A stretch of 64,000 nucleotides of DNA from Pseudomonas sp. PSKL.D1 (GCF_028898945.1 NZ_CP118607.1:3272001-3336000); one strand, 5' to 3'. Numbered from the stretch's first letter, positions 51,318-60,284 are shown. Notes: generated from the sequence alone by a model not told the origin. Translations and numbers: made by a program.

Positions 51318-53741
51318 ATGACGCTCTTTGTCCACCCGCTGCGCCAGGCGATGCTCCTGGCGACTTTTGGCTTTCTGGCAGCCGGCCCCTTGCAGGCTGA
51401 ACAGGCACAATACCGCATCGACCTGCCTGCGCAGCCGCTGGACCAATCGATCAGCACCCTCGCCCGACAGACCGGCACCCGTATCCTTTTCAACACAGAC
51501 GCCGCCCACGCCGTGCAGGCGCCGGCATTGCATCAGCAGCTGAGCGTCGAGCAGGCACTGCGCCAGCTGATCGCCGGCAGCAATCTGACCCTCGGCAAGA
51601 CCGCCGACGGCCAGTACCTGATCGCCCTGCCAAGCGAGCCCGGCAACGGCGCCCTGGAGCTGGAGACCTCCAGCGTCATAGGCCGCCCGCCGCTGACTAC
51701 TACCGAGGGCAGCCGTTCCTACACCTCCGGCGCCGTAACCCTGGGCAAAGGCGTGCAGAGCCTCAAGGATATCCCGCAGTCGGTCACCGTCATGACCCGC
51801 CAGCAGATGGATGACCAGAACACCCAGACCATCACCGATCTGGTCAGCCGCACGCCTGGTCTGACCGCTACCAAGTCACCGGGCTCGGGGTTGTTCATCT
51901 ACTCCCGCGGCTTCAGCATCGACACACTGCAGTACGACGGCGTGCCAATACCGCGCAACACCTACTCGCTGGGCAGCTATCTGACCGAAGACCTGAGCTT
52001 CTATGACCGCGTCGAAGTGCTGCGGGGCCCGGCCGCGCTGCTGCAAGGTGGCGACAGCCCGGGCGGCGCGATGAACCTGGTGCGCAAGCGTGGTCAGGAC
52101 AAAGCCACCGTGAGCCTCACCGGCAAGGCCGGGTCGTGGGACCGTTACGGCCTGCAACTGGACGCCGGAGGCCCACTGAACGCCGAAGGCACCCTGCGTG
52201 CCCGCACCGTGATCAGCCAGAACGACAACGGATCGTTCATCGACTACGTGCGTGGCTGGAACCAGACCGTCTATGGCGCAGTCGACTACGACTTCACACC
52301 CGACCTCACCGTTGGCCTGGGCGTGGCCAACCAGAAGGGTCACTCACGCCCGGCCATGCTTGGCTTGCCGCGTTACGCCGATGGAGGCAACCCGGACTGG
52401 TCACGCTCGACTTATGTTGGCGCCGATTGGAACCGTGCCGACAATGACCAGACCAGCGTGTTTCTGGATGCCACTTATCGGCTGAATAACGATTGGCGGC
52501 TCAAGGCTGCCGGCGTGTATATGAGCGAACACAATGGTGCCACCTACCAGGCGCTATGGGATGCCCTGCCAGCCAACGGCTCCACCGATAACACCTACAT
52601 CGACTGGAGCACCGATTTCACCACCCACAGCAAGGGCCTGGACCTTTACCTGGATGGCAGCTTCACCGGTTTCGGCTTCGAGCAGACTTTCCTGCTAGGC
52701 GCCAACTACTCCCGCATCAACACCGATGACCGCTGGGCGCGGGCACCCACCTTCGGCGCGGACTCGTCCAATGTCGATCACCATCGACCGATGCCGACCA
52801 TCTACGATCTGGCCAGTCGCGGCCGTGGCCAACTGACCGAATACGAGGTGGAGCAGAAGGGCTTCTATACGCGCTGGTCGATCAACCTGACCGACCCGTT
52901 GAAGCTGATTCTCGGCGCTCGCACCAGCTGGTACGACTACAGCTACGCTGCCGAATTCTTTGACCACAGCGGTTACGGCGAGTCCACCACCAGCAGCAAC
53001 GGCAAGGTGTCGCCCTATGCAGGGCTGGTGTATGCGCTGGACAAGCAGTGGTCGGTCTACGCCAGCTACACCGACGTATTCCAGCCACAGACCGCGCGCA
53101 CGACGTCGGGCTCGGTGGTCGAGCCGATCATCGGCAGCAACTACGAGCTGGGCGTGAAAGGCGAGCTGTTCGACGGAGCGCTGAACACATCGGTCGCGCT
53201 GTTCCGCTATGACCAGGAGCACCATGCCGTGCTCGACCGCAGCGGCCCGATGGACTGCGATGGCTGGTATTGCTCCAAGGCCTCGGGCAAGGTGCGCAGC
53301 CAGGGCCTGGAGGCGCAGGTCAGCGGCGAGGTCATGCGTGGCCTGCAGGTGATGGCCGGCTACGTCTACAACACCACGCGTTATTTGGAAGACGGGGACT
53401 ACAAGGACAAGGTGTACAGCACCTGGACGCCAAAGCATCAGTTCAAACTGTGGGCCGACTACACCTTGCCGGGTGACTTGAGCCGCACCTCGGTGGGCCT
53501 GGGGACCACGGCGGTCACCGGCACTACTTCCTATGACCACGTGTTCGACCTGCCGGGCTATGCGGTGTGGGATGCGCGGGTGGCGTACAAGGTCAGCGAC
53601 GAAATCACCGTGGCGGCGAACCTGAACAACCTGCTGGACAAGAAGTATTACGTGCCGGCTTACAACACCATTGACTACAACAACTATTATGGGGACCCGC
53701 GCAACGTGATGTTCAGTGTGAAATACACGCCTGAGTTCTAG
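51318..53741 (+). CDS. TonB-dependent siderophore receptor with STN signalling domain
   Basis: ATG 51318 is chosen because the earlier in-frame ATG lies inside the Fur box. The 807-residue precursor has a signal peptide (to GPLQAE), an STN domain at about 30-95 (QPLDQSISTLARQTGTRILF), a TonB box area, a plug (KDIPQSVTVMTRQQMDDQNT; RVEVLRGPAALLQGG) and a barrel ending VMFSVKYTPEF. The FpvA/FoxA-like plan with sigma and FecR genes upstream means it senses and imports a hydroxamate- or pyoverdine-type siderophore, probably a xenosiderophore. Confidence 0.92.
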   Translation: MTLFVHPLRQAMLLATFGFLAAGPLQAEQAQYRIDLPAQPLDQSISTLARQTGTRILFNTDAAHAVQAPALHQQLSVEQALRQLIAGSNLTLGKTADGQYLIALPSEPGNGALELETSSVIGRPPLTTTEGSRSYTSGAVTLGKGVQSLKDIPQSVTVMTRQQMDDQNTQTITDLVSRTPGLTATKSPGSGLFIYSRGFSIDTLQYDGVPIPRNTYSLGSYLTEDLSFYDRVEVLRGPAALLQGGDSPGGAMNLVRKRGQDKATVSLTGKAGSWDRYGLQLDAGGPLNAEGTLRARTVISQNDNGSFIDYVRGWNQTVYGAVDYDFTPDLTVGLGVANQKGHSRPAMLGLPRYADGGNPDWSRSTYVGADWNRADNDQTSVFLDATYRLNNDWRLKAAGVYMSEHNGATYQALWDALPANGSTDNTYIDWSTDFTTHSKGLDLYLDGSFTGFGFEQTFLLGANYSRINTDDRWARAPTFGADSSNVDHHRPMPTIYDLASRGRGQLTEYEVEQKGFYTRWSINLTDPLKLILGARTSWYDYSYAAEFFDHSGYGESTTSSNGKVSPYAGLVYALDKQWSVYASYTDVFQPQTARTTSGSVVEPIIGSNYELGVKGELFDGALNTSVALFRYDQEHHAVLDRSGPMDCDGWYCSKASGKVRSQGLEAQVSGEVMRGLQVMAGYVYNTTRYLEDGDYKDKVYSTWTPKHQFKLWADYTLPGDLSRTSVGLGTTAVTGTTSYDHVFDLPGYAVWDARVAYKVSDEITVAANLNNLLDKKYYVPAYNTIDYNNYYGDPRNVMFSVKYTPEF

Positions 53742-53811
53742 TTTGGTTGCAGTGTGGAAAGATCCGCTGTGAATGGCTCAGCGAGCGTGGCGCAAGCTGA
53801 CGTTGGTTATA

Positions 53812-53892
53812 GGCCGGAAACGGTCACTCATGTGTGACCGTTTTCGAGCCTGCCTACAGGCAGGTAGTGAATGGCCGCTTTCGACCCATTGC
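53812..53892. repeat. Dispersed GGGTCG-type repeats with hairpin
   Basis: AAACGGTCAC (53818-53827) and GTGACCGTTT (53834-53843) form a perfect 10-bp stem after the receptor gene. A second copy, GGCCGCTTTCGACCCATTGC, follows at 53873-53892. The hairpin may also terminate the receptor transcript. Confidence 0.55.
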
Positions 53893-53960
53893 AATCGTTC
53901 AGCTGCATCGCGTTTGTGTAATGCCTGGAATGTTCACTGTGACATCGCCTGCGCCTGTCA

Positions 53961-54210
53961 GATCGAGCGCCGCCCGCGCGGCGCATCGCGGATTAATCCG
54001 CTCCTACAGTTGTTGCAACGTGCCAAACCTGTCAGGCCATGGCTGCTTGCCTTCGTGCACCCCGTGAGTCATACGGGGCGCCGGGAGTGCCCGCCGTGAG
54101 TTTGCGCCATGCACACCAAGCTGATAACCGTGGCCTATCAGGTATGGCCACGTTGCAACAACTGTAGGAGCGGATTCATCCGCGATGCGCCGCGCGGGCG
54201 GCGCTCGATC
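53961..54210. repeat. Inverted pair of REP-type elements (REPIN-like)
   Basis: Left arm 53961-54038 and right arm 54132-54210 are inverted copies of about 78 bp with few differences (GCGGATTAATCCGC on the left, GCGGATTCATCCGC on the right, read in its own direction). Each holds the Pseudomonas REP core with CGCTCCTACAGTTG. The centre of about 93 bp carries a small CCCCGT/ACGGGG hairpin. Confidence 0.8.
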
Positions 54211-54280
54211 TAATAGACAATGCTAATGCCGAGACGAACACCTGCACGCCTCAACACTGACCTCAGCTGAACACCAGAAC

Positions 54281-54341
54281 GTCCGCTATGGGTCGAAAAC
54301 GATCAGTTGCAAACGGCCCCTAACGCCCCCCCATAGCGGAC
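54281..54341. repeat. 12-bp perfect inverted repeat at the DMT exporter 3' end
   Basis: GTCCGCTATGGG (54281-54292) and CCCATAGCGGAC (54330-54341) flank 37 nt that includes a TCGAAAACG copy of the dispersed repeat. It lies 25 bp beyond the DMT gene stop and could act as its terminator. Confidence 0.6.
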
Positions 54342-54365
54342 ACTGACAATGGGCTCTCACTCAGC

Positions 54366-55247
54366 TCATCGTTTCGCGCCAACCAAAGCCAATGCAATTC
54401 CTCCCAGCACTATCAGGGATGCGGTCACCATGCGTGCCGAAAGCGGCTCGTTAAGCAATATCACCCCCGTAGCGGATGCAAGCACTGGAACGCTTAACTG
54501 AAGGGTTGCGGCTGTTTGAGCGCGAAGTCGTTTCACGACCGCGTACCACACGACGTAGCCTGCCCCGGACGCAAGCGCTCCTGATGCGGCAGCATAAATT
54601 ACCCCCGTCGGAGTGATTTGTAGATTTGCCCGCGAAAGACTTATGACCGCGACGATCCCCATCAGTGGGAGGCTGCGCAAGAAGTTTCCTGCTGTGTCGC
54701 GAGCCGGGCTTTCTGAACGTTTTCCAAGCACGCAATAGCATCCCCAGGCTATGCCCGCGGCTGCCATGAATAGCGCGCTTGTGAGGGGCGGCGCACTGCC
54801 ACCTGGAGCCAGCAGAACGATCAGACCAGAGAACGCCACTAGCATTCCCATTACTACCCGCAGTTGAAGCTTCTCCCCACTCTTCATGCCCAGGGCGAAC
54901 ATAGTGATTTGCACGGCGCCAAACAAAATCAATGCACCAACGCCGGCAGCTAATTGCACATAGGCCAGCGAGAAGAGGTACGCGTAGACAAAGAGATGGA
55001 AGCCACCTCGCCAGGTGCCACTGGGCGATCTTGACTTCAGTGGTTTCAGGCAGAGTGGTAGTAGAGCGAGTGCACCTGCGAGCAAGCGAATTGTGGTGAA
55101 GGAATCAGGGTCGATATCGCCACTCCGTAGCGCCAGGCGGCACAAGACAGAGTTTGCTGCGAAAGCGATCAAGCTGAAGATCGTTGCAGCTAACCACAGC
55201 CATGTCTGCTCCCCGGTTTGCAGCACGCTATCTCTGCTTCTCAACAC
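54366..55247 (-). CDS. EamA/DMT-superfamily exporter
   Basis: The 293-residue, ten-helix protein shows the two EamA halves (TWLWLAATIFSLIAFAANSV; GIAWGCYCVLGKRSESPA) and the ending ASLIVLGGIALALVGAKR. The GTG start has GAGGG 8 nt upstream. The family often exports amino acids or drug-like metabolites. A GNAT acetyltransferase gene lies 37 bp upstream in the same direction, so the two form a likely efflux-plus-acetylation pair. Confidence 0.87.
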   Translation of the reverse strand: MLRSRDSVLQTGEQTWLWLAATIFSLIAFAANSVLCRLALRSGDIDPDSFTTIRLLAGALALLPLCLKPLKSRSPSGTWRGGFHLFVYAYLFSLAYVQLAAGVGALILFGAVQITMFALGMKSGEKLQLRVVMGMLVAFSGLIVLLAPGGSAPPLTSALFMAAAGIAWGCYCVLGKRSESPARDTAGNFLRSLPLMGIVAVISLSRANLQITPTGVIYAAASGALASGAGYVVWYAVVKRLRAQTAATLQLSVPVLASATGVILLNEPLSARMVTASLIVLGGIALALVGAKR

Positions 55248-55283
55248 GACGTGGCCCTCAGGTTTGTTGCTTTGAGTCGGAGG

Positions 55284-55793
55284 TTACTCAGCAGAACGAG
55301 CGTCAAGCTTCAACTGGAGGAAAGTCAGATCCAACCACGTCCCAAACTTCACTCCGACCTCTCTCAATTTACCCGCATGCTCGAACCCAAGCCGCTCATG
55401 CAGACGAATCGAAGCGAGGTTTTCCGCCTCGATGCCTGCCACCATTACGTGCTTACCGATGCTGCGCGCCCGGTCTACAAGCGCCGAAAGCAGGTGCTTG
55501 CCTATGCCATTGCCCCGCTGATCCGCACGAACATAGATGGAATGCTCCACGGTGTGCCGGTAGCCATCCCACGCTCTCCAATCGCCAAAGGAGGCGTATC
55601 CCAGGACATTGTTCCCGGTATCAATAGCGACCAGTACCGGGTAGCCCGCTCGCGCCCTATCAGCAAGCCAGGCTCGGCGGTTGTTGGTATCGACCTTCGC
55701 GTCATTCCAGATGGCGGTAGAGTTCTCAACAGCATCGTTGTAAATGGCTGTGATCCCTGCGATGTGGTCGCCTGTGGCATTAATAATTTTCAT
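55284..55793 (-). CDS. GNAT acetyltransferase, phosphinothricin/methionine-sulfoximine type
   Basis: The 169-residue protein matches the Pat/MddA group: IIYNDAV-like ITAIYNDAVENSTAIWN, GYASFGDWRAWDGYRHTVEHS, RADQRGNGIGKHLLSALVD (acetyl-CoA loop) and IRLHERLGFEHAGKLREVGVKFG. Such enzymes acetylate methionine sulfoximine, sulfone or phosphinothricin-like amino acids. Operon with a DMT exporter and divergent from an XRE-cupin regulator. Confidence 0.86.
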   Translation of the reverse strand: MKIINATGDHIAGITAIYNDAVENSTAIWNDAKVDTNNRRAWLADRARAGYPVLVAIDTGNNVLGYASFGDWRAWDGYRHTVEHSIYVRADQRGNGIGKHLLSALVDRARSIGKHVMVAGIEAENLASIRLHERLGFEHAGKLREVGVKFGTWLDLTFLQLKLDARSAE

Positions 55794-55815
55794 GGGAACC
55801 TCTTCGCGGCCTCGT

Positions 55816-55847
55816 CACTATAGTGGATTGAATATCCATCATAGTGA
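55816..55847. promoter_or_regulatory. Palindromic operator candidate, GNAT side
   Basis: CACTATAGTG (55816-55825) is a perfect palindrome, followed by a diverged ATCATAGTGA 10 bp later. It overlaps the expected GNAT promoter. A related palindrome is at 55978. Confidence 0.5.
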
Positions 55848-55977
55848 ACGATAAGGCAATATGTTATCGCTCGCTGCGTCAGAAAGGATCGAGATTTTTG
55901 CCTAAACCCTCTAGATATAGGCATTAGATGGGGGGTTAGAAACCATTTCGAGGCTGGAAGCGCCAAAAGTGACGTAT

Positions 55978-55987
55978 TACTATAGTA
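55978..55987. promoter_or_regulatory. Palindromic operator candidate, XRE-cupin side
   Basis: TACTATAGTA is a perfect palindrome sharing ACTATAGT with the 55816 site. It lies 53 bp before the XRE start. The 247-bp gap 55794-56040 has no gene. Confidence 0.5.
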
Positions 55988-56040
55988 GTACGAAAACCTC
56001 CTCCACTGATGAGGCCACGACACCCAAGCGATAATCACTG

Positions 56041-56601
56041 ATGAATAACGAAATTGACCTGCAAATTGGCGCTCGGATCAGGATCGAGCGAGAAAGCCGA
56101 GGTTGGTCTTTGACAGACTTGGCCGCTAAAGCCGGAGTTTCACGGGCAATGATCTACAAGATCGAGCGTGGAGAGAGCAGCCCCACCGCTAACCTTTTGG
56201 GCAAGCTATCTGGCGCCTTCGGTTTGAGCATGTCTACCCTTGTTGCCCGTGCTGAGCTGCGCCAGGGGAGGCTGCTCCGAGTAGCAGATCAACCGCTCTG
56301 GATTGACCCCGATACCGGATATGAGCGCAGGCATGTATCTCCCCGCTCCGACATGCCGCTGGATCTCGTTCAAGTTACGCTACCGGCTGGCAAGCAAGTG
56401 CCGATGCCGGCTTCAGCCTATGCATTTTCACGGCAACTGATATGGGTGATTAAGGGCGAGCTGGTTTTTGCAGAAGGCAATGTGCAGCACAGAATGAGCG
56501 AAGGTGACTGCCTGGAACTGGGCCCGCCCATGGACTGTCGTTTCATCAATGACAGCGATGAACCCTGTGTGTACGGCGTAGTCGTCCTTAGCGCTTCCTG
56601 A
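56041..56601 (+). CDS. XRE-family regulator with C-terminal cupin
   Basis: The 186-residue protein has an HTH_3 domain at about 8-62 (GWSLTDLAAKAGVSRAMIYKIERGESSPTA) and a cupin sensor at about 100-180 (PAGKQVPMPASAYAFSRQLI; MSEGDCLELGPPMDCRFIND). This architecture is common for regulators of amine and amino-acid metabolism. It is divergent from the GNAT/DMT operon and probably represses it and itself through the shared ACTATAGT sites. Confidence 0.87.
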   Translation: MNNEIDLQIGARIRIERESRGWSLTDLAAKAGVSRAMIYKIERGESSPTANLLGKLSGAFGLSMSTLVARAELRQGRLLRVADQPLWIDPDTGYERRHVSPRSDMPLDLVQVTLPAGKQVPMPASAYAFSRQLIWVIKGELVFAEGNVQHRMSEGDCLELGPPMDCRFINDSDEPCVYGVVVLSAS

Positions 56602-56721
56602 TTGTTTACCGCTGCGTGGGCGTCGATAGAAGTATCCGTTTATCGCCGGTTTCTGTTCTGCGTGACGGGCCGCAATCGGCCAGAAGCAGTCACTCGTTCC
56701 TTCATTTCTGCGACCACAATG

Positions 56722-57642
56722 TCAGCCCAGCAGAGATCGCTTCTCTAACAGAAAGTCGATCAGTGCCCGCACCTTGGCCGGCATTTGCGCACGTGTAGGG
56801 GCGTAGAGATAGAAGCCGGGGAAAGACGGGCACCAAGGCTGTAGCACCCGCACCAGCTCACCGGACGCCAGTTGCTCGCGCACACAGATATCCAAGTATT
56901 TAACCAGGCCAACGCCCTGGATGGCCGCCTTGAGCATGCTCTCGTCATCGTTGAATACCACGCTGCCCCGAGGCTCGAACACCTGGGTATGGCCATCCCC
57001 GTCCGGTGCCGTGAATGACCAGCGGTCCAGTGTGCCGCTGCTGGTGAAGCGATACGCCAGGCAGTCGTGCTGGTTCAGCTCGGCCGGGCTCTGCGGAATG
57101 CCGTGGCGCTTGAAATAGGCGGGTGAACCGACTATCGCCATCTCGATGCGCGGGGTGATCGGGACCGCCACCATATGCTCGTCCAGACTGTCACCCAGGC
57201 GAATCCCCACATCGGCACCGTCGGCGATGATGTTGGCGAAGCCGTCGTTAAGCACCATCTCCAGGCGCAATCCCGGAAAGCGGGCGAGAAATTCGCCGAG
57301 GTGCGGTTCCAGCAAGTTTCGCGCAGCGATGCGAGAGGCATTCACCCGGATCAGCCCGGTCGGCGAGGACTGCGCCTCACCCAGTTCAGTTACCGCCAGG
57401 TCGATTATCTTCAGCGCCGGGGCCAAGGCGTCATAGAGGCGCTGGCCTTCTTCGGTCAGCGACATGTCACGGGTGGTGCGATGCAGCAGGCGCACGCTGA
57501 GCTGTTGCTCCAAGCCCTTGAGGTGCTGCGACAGCGCTGCACGGGACATCTCCATCTCGATCGCAGCCTTGGTAAAGCTGCGGTGGCGAGCGATGTGGAC
57601 GAACCAGGCCAGGGCCGGAAGCAGTGACGGATTGATCGACAT
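56722..57642 (-). CDS. LysR-family transcriptional regulator
   Basis: The 306-residue protein starts MSINPSLLPALAWFVHIARH. The HTH (FTKAAIEMEMSRAALSQHLKG) and the CrgA-like effector domain (GLIRVNASRIAARNLLEPHL; GADVGIRLGD) are clear. Divergent from the hydrolase gene across 116 bp, it most likely controls that gene. Confidence 0.87.
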   Translation of the reverse strand: MSINPSLLPALAWFVHIARHRSFTKAAIEMEMSRAALSQHLKGLEQQLSVRLLHRTTRDMSLTEEGQRLYDALAPALKIIDLAVTELGEAQSSPTGLIRVNASRIAARNLLEPHLGEFLARFPGLRLEMVLNDGFANIIADGADVGIRLGDSLDEHMVAVPITPRIEMAIVGSPAYFKRHGIPQSPAELNQHDCLAYRFTSSGTLDRWSFTAPDGDGHTQVFEPRGSVVFNDDESMLKAAIQGVGLVKYLDICVREQLASGELVRVLQPWCPSFPGFYLYAPTRAQMPAKVRALIDFLLEKRSLLG

Positions 57643-57758
57643 ATTGTTCAGTTTTGCTGACGACTGATGTCGAGTATTGCATATTTTTCAATGACAAGCC
57701 TTGGCCTACCATGAATTCATCGAGCAACAAACAGACGCTCAACTTCGGAGCCAGGACC

Positions 57759-58673
57759 ATGCATAACGTCACCATCCACACCCTCAACGGCCACGGCATC
57801 ACGCTCGCCGCCGTCATTCATCAACCGGCTGGCTTTGATGCCGGCAAACAGTACCCGGCCATCGTCGTCGCCCATCCGGGCGGTGGTGTGAAGGAGCAGG
57901 CTGCTGGCCTCTATGCGCAGAAGCTGGCTGAACAGGGGCTGCTGGCCATCGCTTTCGATGCCTCCTACCAAGGCGAGAGTACCGGCCTGCCGCGCCAGCT
58001 GGAAAACCCCCATGTGCGTACCGAAGACATCAGCGCAGTGGTCGACTACCTGACCACGCTTCCCTACGTCAACCCGGCCCGTATCGGTGCTATGGGCATC
58101 TGCGCCGGCGCGGGCTATACCGCCAATGCCGCAATCAACGACCGACGCATCAAGGCCGTTGGCACGGTGAGCGCCGTTAACATCGGCCAAATGTTCCGCA
58201 ATGGCTGGGAGAACACCGTCAAGGATGCTGATGCCCTGCCGTACATCGAGCATGGCTCACAGGCGCGTAGCAGCGACGCCAAGGGCGCTGGGCTGGCGAC
58301 CCTGCCTTTGGCGCCGATGCGCGAAGAAGATGCACCGAACGAAGAACTGCGCGAAGCTTGGGAGTATTACCACACCCCTCGCGCCCAACACCCCAATGCA
58401 CCAGGCTTCATGACCGCGCGCAGCCTGTCGCAGATCATCACCTACGACGCCTACAACAAAGCCGAGGCCTTCCTGACTCAGCCCTTGCAGATCGTGGCGG
58501 GCACCCAGGCAGGTAGCAAATGGATGAGTGATGATCTCCTGGTCCGAGCGGCCAGCAGCGACAAACACATGCACCTCATCGAGGGGGCGAACCACATGTC
58601 GCTCTACGACAAGCAGCCCTACGTAAATGAAGCCGCCACTGTGCTGGCTGATTTCTTTCAGAGCCGCCTGTAA
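57759..58673 (+). CDS. Alpha/beta hydrolase (dienelactone-hydrolase-like, Cys nucleophile)
   Basis: ATG 57759 with GGAG/CCAGGA upstream is preferred; ATG 57711 is in frame. The 304-residue protein has a nucleophile elbow reading MGICAGAGYTANAA, so the nucleophile is Cys as in dienelactone hydrolases rather than Ser. The oxyanion region is VVAHPGGGVKEQA and the late His lies in LIEGANHMSLYD. Cytoplasmic, substrate unknown, regulated by the divergent LysR. Confidence 0.83.
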   Translation: MHNVTIHTLNGHGITLAAVIHQPAGFDAGKQYPAIVVAHPGGGVKEQAAGLYAQKLAEQGLLAIAFDASYQGESTGLPRQLENPHVRTEDISAVVDYLTTLPYVNPARIGAMGICAGAGYTANAAINDRRIKAVGTVSAVNIGQMFRNGWENTVKDADALPYIEHGSQARSSDAKGAGLATLPLAPMREEDAPNEELREAWEYYHTPRAQHPNAPGFMTARSLSQIITYDAYNKAEAFLTQPLQIVAGTQAGSKWMSDDLLVRAASSDKHMHLIEGANHMSLYDKQPYVNEAATVLADFFQSRL

Positions 58674-58688
58674 CCCTTCCTTTGCCAA

Positions 58689-58711
58689 ACACCCGGCGTC
58701 CCAGCGCCGGG
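58689..58711 (+). terminator. Hairpin after the hydrolase gene
   Basis: CCCGGC and GCCGGG arms around a short loop, ending TTC. It lies between the converging hydrolase and LysR genes; with the weak U-run it is only a probable terminator. Confidence 0.4.
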
Positions 58712-58830
58712 TTCGGGAATAGGCAATGCGGTAAACCGCGGAACGTGATGCTGAGCACCCGGCGGGAGTTCCAGAGGGTTGGCCTCGAAGGGCTACTCCC
58801 CCATAACGCACCCGCGATGGGCGTACACCG

Positions 58831-59745
58831 CTACCCAGCCAGCGGCGCATGCTCACCCATCAATTCGATAATCCAGTCGATAAACACCCGCACCTTCGCG
58901 CTGACATGGCGATTCGGCGGGAATGCCAGGTACATCGGCATGGGCGACATGTGCCAGTCTTCAAACAACGGCACCAGCTCGCCACTGGCCAGGTGCGGTT
59001 TGGCCATGTACTGCGGTAGCCACAGCACGCCCAGGCCAGCCAGGCCGGCAGCAAGGTACGCATTGCCGTCATCGACCGTCAGTTGCGGGCGGCTCTGCAG
59101 CTCGATGCGCTCCTCACCCCGCTGCATCGCATAGGGCAAGGTTTTGCCTGTGCGAAACCAGAGGAAGCCGACGGTGTGGTGTCGGCTCTGCTCCAGTTCA
59201 TGCGGATGCACCGGCGTACCGAAGCGCTGCAAATAGCCGGGCGTGGCATAAATGCCGAGCTTCAGATCGCCCACATGCCTTGCCACCAGGGACTGATCGG
59301 TGATTTCGCCGCCGCGCACCACGCAGTCGATGTTTTCGCCAATGATGTCAACGATGCGATCACTCACGCCCAAGGTCAGCTGAATTTCTGGGTATCGCGC
59401 AAAAAACCTCGGCAAGGCCGGTATCAGCAGCATTCGCGCCAGCGGGCTGGGCACATCCACCCGCAGCCGCCCGCGCGGTGTCAGCGACGCGCTCGACAAG
59501 CTGGTCTCGGCATCATCCATGTCGCCCAGCAGCCGGACCACACGCTCGTAGTAAGCCGCACCGTCAGCGGTGACGTTGACCTTGCGTGTGGTGCGGTTGA
59601 GCAGGCGCACGCGCAGCCTCGCTTCCAGCTGCTGAACGAGCTGTGTCACGGTGGTCTTGCTCATGTGCAAGGTGGTTGCAGCCTTGGTGAAGCTGCCGGT
59701 TTCCACCACGCGGGCAAAGGCCTGCATTGCATCGAAGCGGTCCAT
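58831..59745 (-). CDS. LysR-family transcriptional regulator
   Basis: The start at 59745 (MDRFDAMQAFARVVETGSFT) has GAGAGGGG upstream; the longer frame to 60045 crosses the divergent ridA gene and was rejected. The 304-residue protein has an HTH (FTKAATTLHMSKTTVTQLVQQ) and a CrgA/PA0477-like effector region (RGRLRVDVPSPLARMLLIPA; IDCVVRGGEI). It probably regulates the divergent RidA-family gene 143 bp away. Confidence 0.87.
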   Translation of the reverse strand: MDRFDAMQAFARVVETGSFTKAATTLHMSKTTVTQLVQQLEARLRVRLLNRTTRKVNVTADGAAYYERVVRLLGDMDDAETSLSSASLTPRGRLRVDVPSPLARMLLIPALPRFFARYPEIQLTLGVSDRIVDIIGENIDCVVRGGEITDQSLVARHVGDLKLGIYATPGYLQRFGTPVHPHELEQSRHHTVGFLWFRTGKTLPYAMQRGEERIELQSRPQLTVDDGNAYLAAGLAGLGVLWLPQYMAKPHLASGELVPLFEDWHMSPMPMYLAFPPNRHVSAKVRVFIDWIIELMGEHAPLAG

Positions 59746-59888
59746 TTCACGCCCCTCTCGTGCCCGGATTGTTTGGATTATACAAACAGTCATGACCAGT
59801 ACTGCCCGTTTATTCAAGCCGGTGGCCGTTCTTATAGTGGCCTCACCGTAAACACACCGGGCCGCGAAGGCCCCGCATGAGGTATGCA

Positions 59889-60284
59889 ATGTCCAGCAAA
59901 CGTGATGTCGTTTTCCCATCTGACCGCCATGCGTTGTACGAACTGCACCGCTACTCGCCGGCCATTCGCTCCAACGGTTTTCTGTTTGTATCCGGCCAGG
60001 TAGGCAGCCGCAAGGATGGCACGGCCGAGCCGGACCTTTCGGCACAGGTGCGCTTGGCCTTCGCCAACCTCAACGCGATCCTGGCCGGGGCCGGCAGTAG
60101 TTTCGAGGATGTGGTTGATACGACCATCTTCATGGTCGACCCCGACGCAAAATTCGAGACCATTTGGGAGGTGGCAGCCGAGTACTGGGGCCAAGCGCCC
60201 TACCCCACGGTAACTGCCATCGGCGTGACCTGGCTGTCCGGCTTCGACTTTGAGATCAAGGTGATCGCGAAACTGCCGCACTAG
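59889..60284 (+). CDS. RidA-family protein (atypical, Arg missing)
   Basis: ATG 59889 with GAGGT upstream gives 131 residues (MSSKRDVVFPSDRHALYELH). The fold is clear: NGFLFVSGQVGSRKDGTAEP, VVDTTIFMVDPDAKFETIWE, FDFEIKVIAKL. The position of the catalytic Arg reads PYPTVTAIGVTWL, with Thr, so imine hydrolysis is unlikely. Divergent from a LysR regulator. Confidence 0.83.
   Translation: MSSKRDVVFPSDRHALYELHRYSPAIRSNGFLFVSGQVGSRKDGTAEPDLSAQVRLAFANLNAILAGAGSSFEDVVDTTIFMVDPDAKFETIWEVAAEYWGQAPYPTVTAIGVTWLSGFDFEIKVIAKLPH

Larger units (their letters stand above)
53742..54365. other. 624-bp gene-free stretch packed with repeats
   Basis: No credible gene was found. It holds, in order, a 10-bp hairpin (53818-53843) and a GGCCGCTTTCGACCCAT copy (53873-53889), an inverted REP pair (53961-54210) and a 12-bp inverted repeat (54281-54341). 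It separates the converging receptor and DMT exporter genes. Confidence 0.7.
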
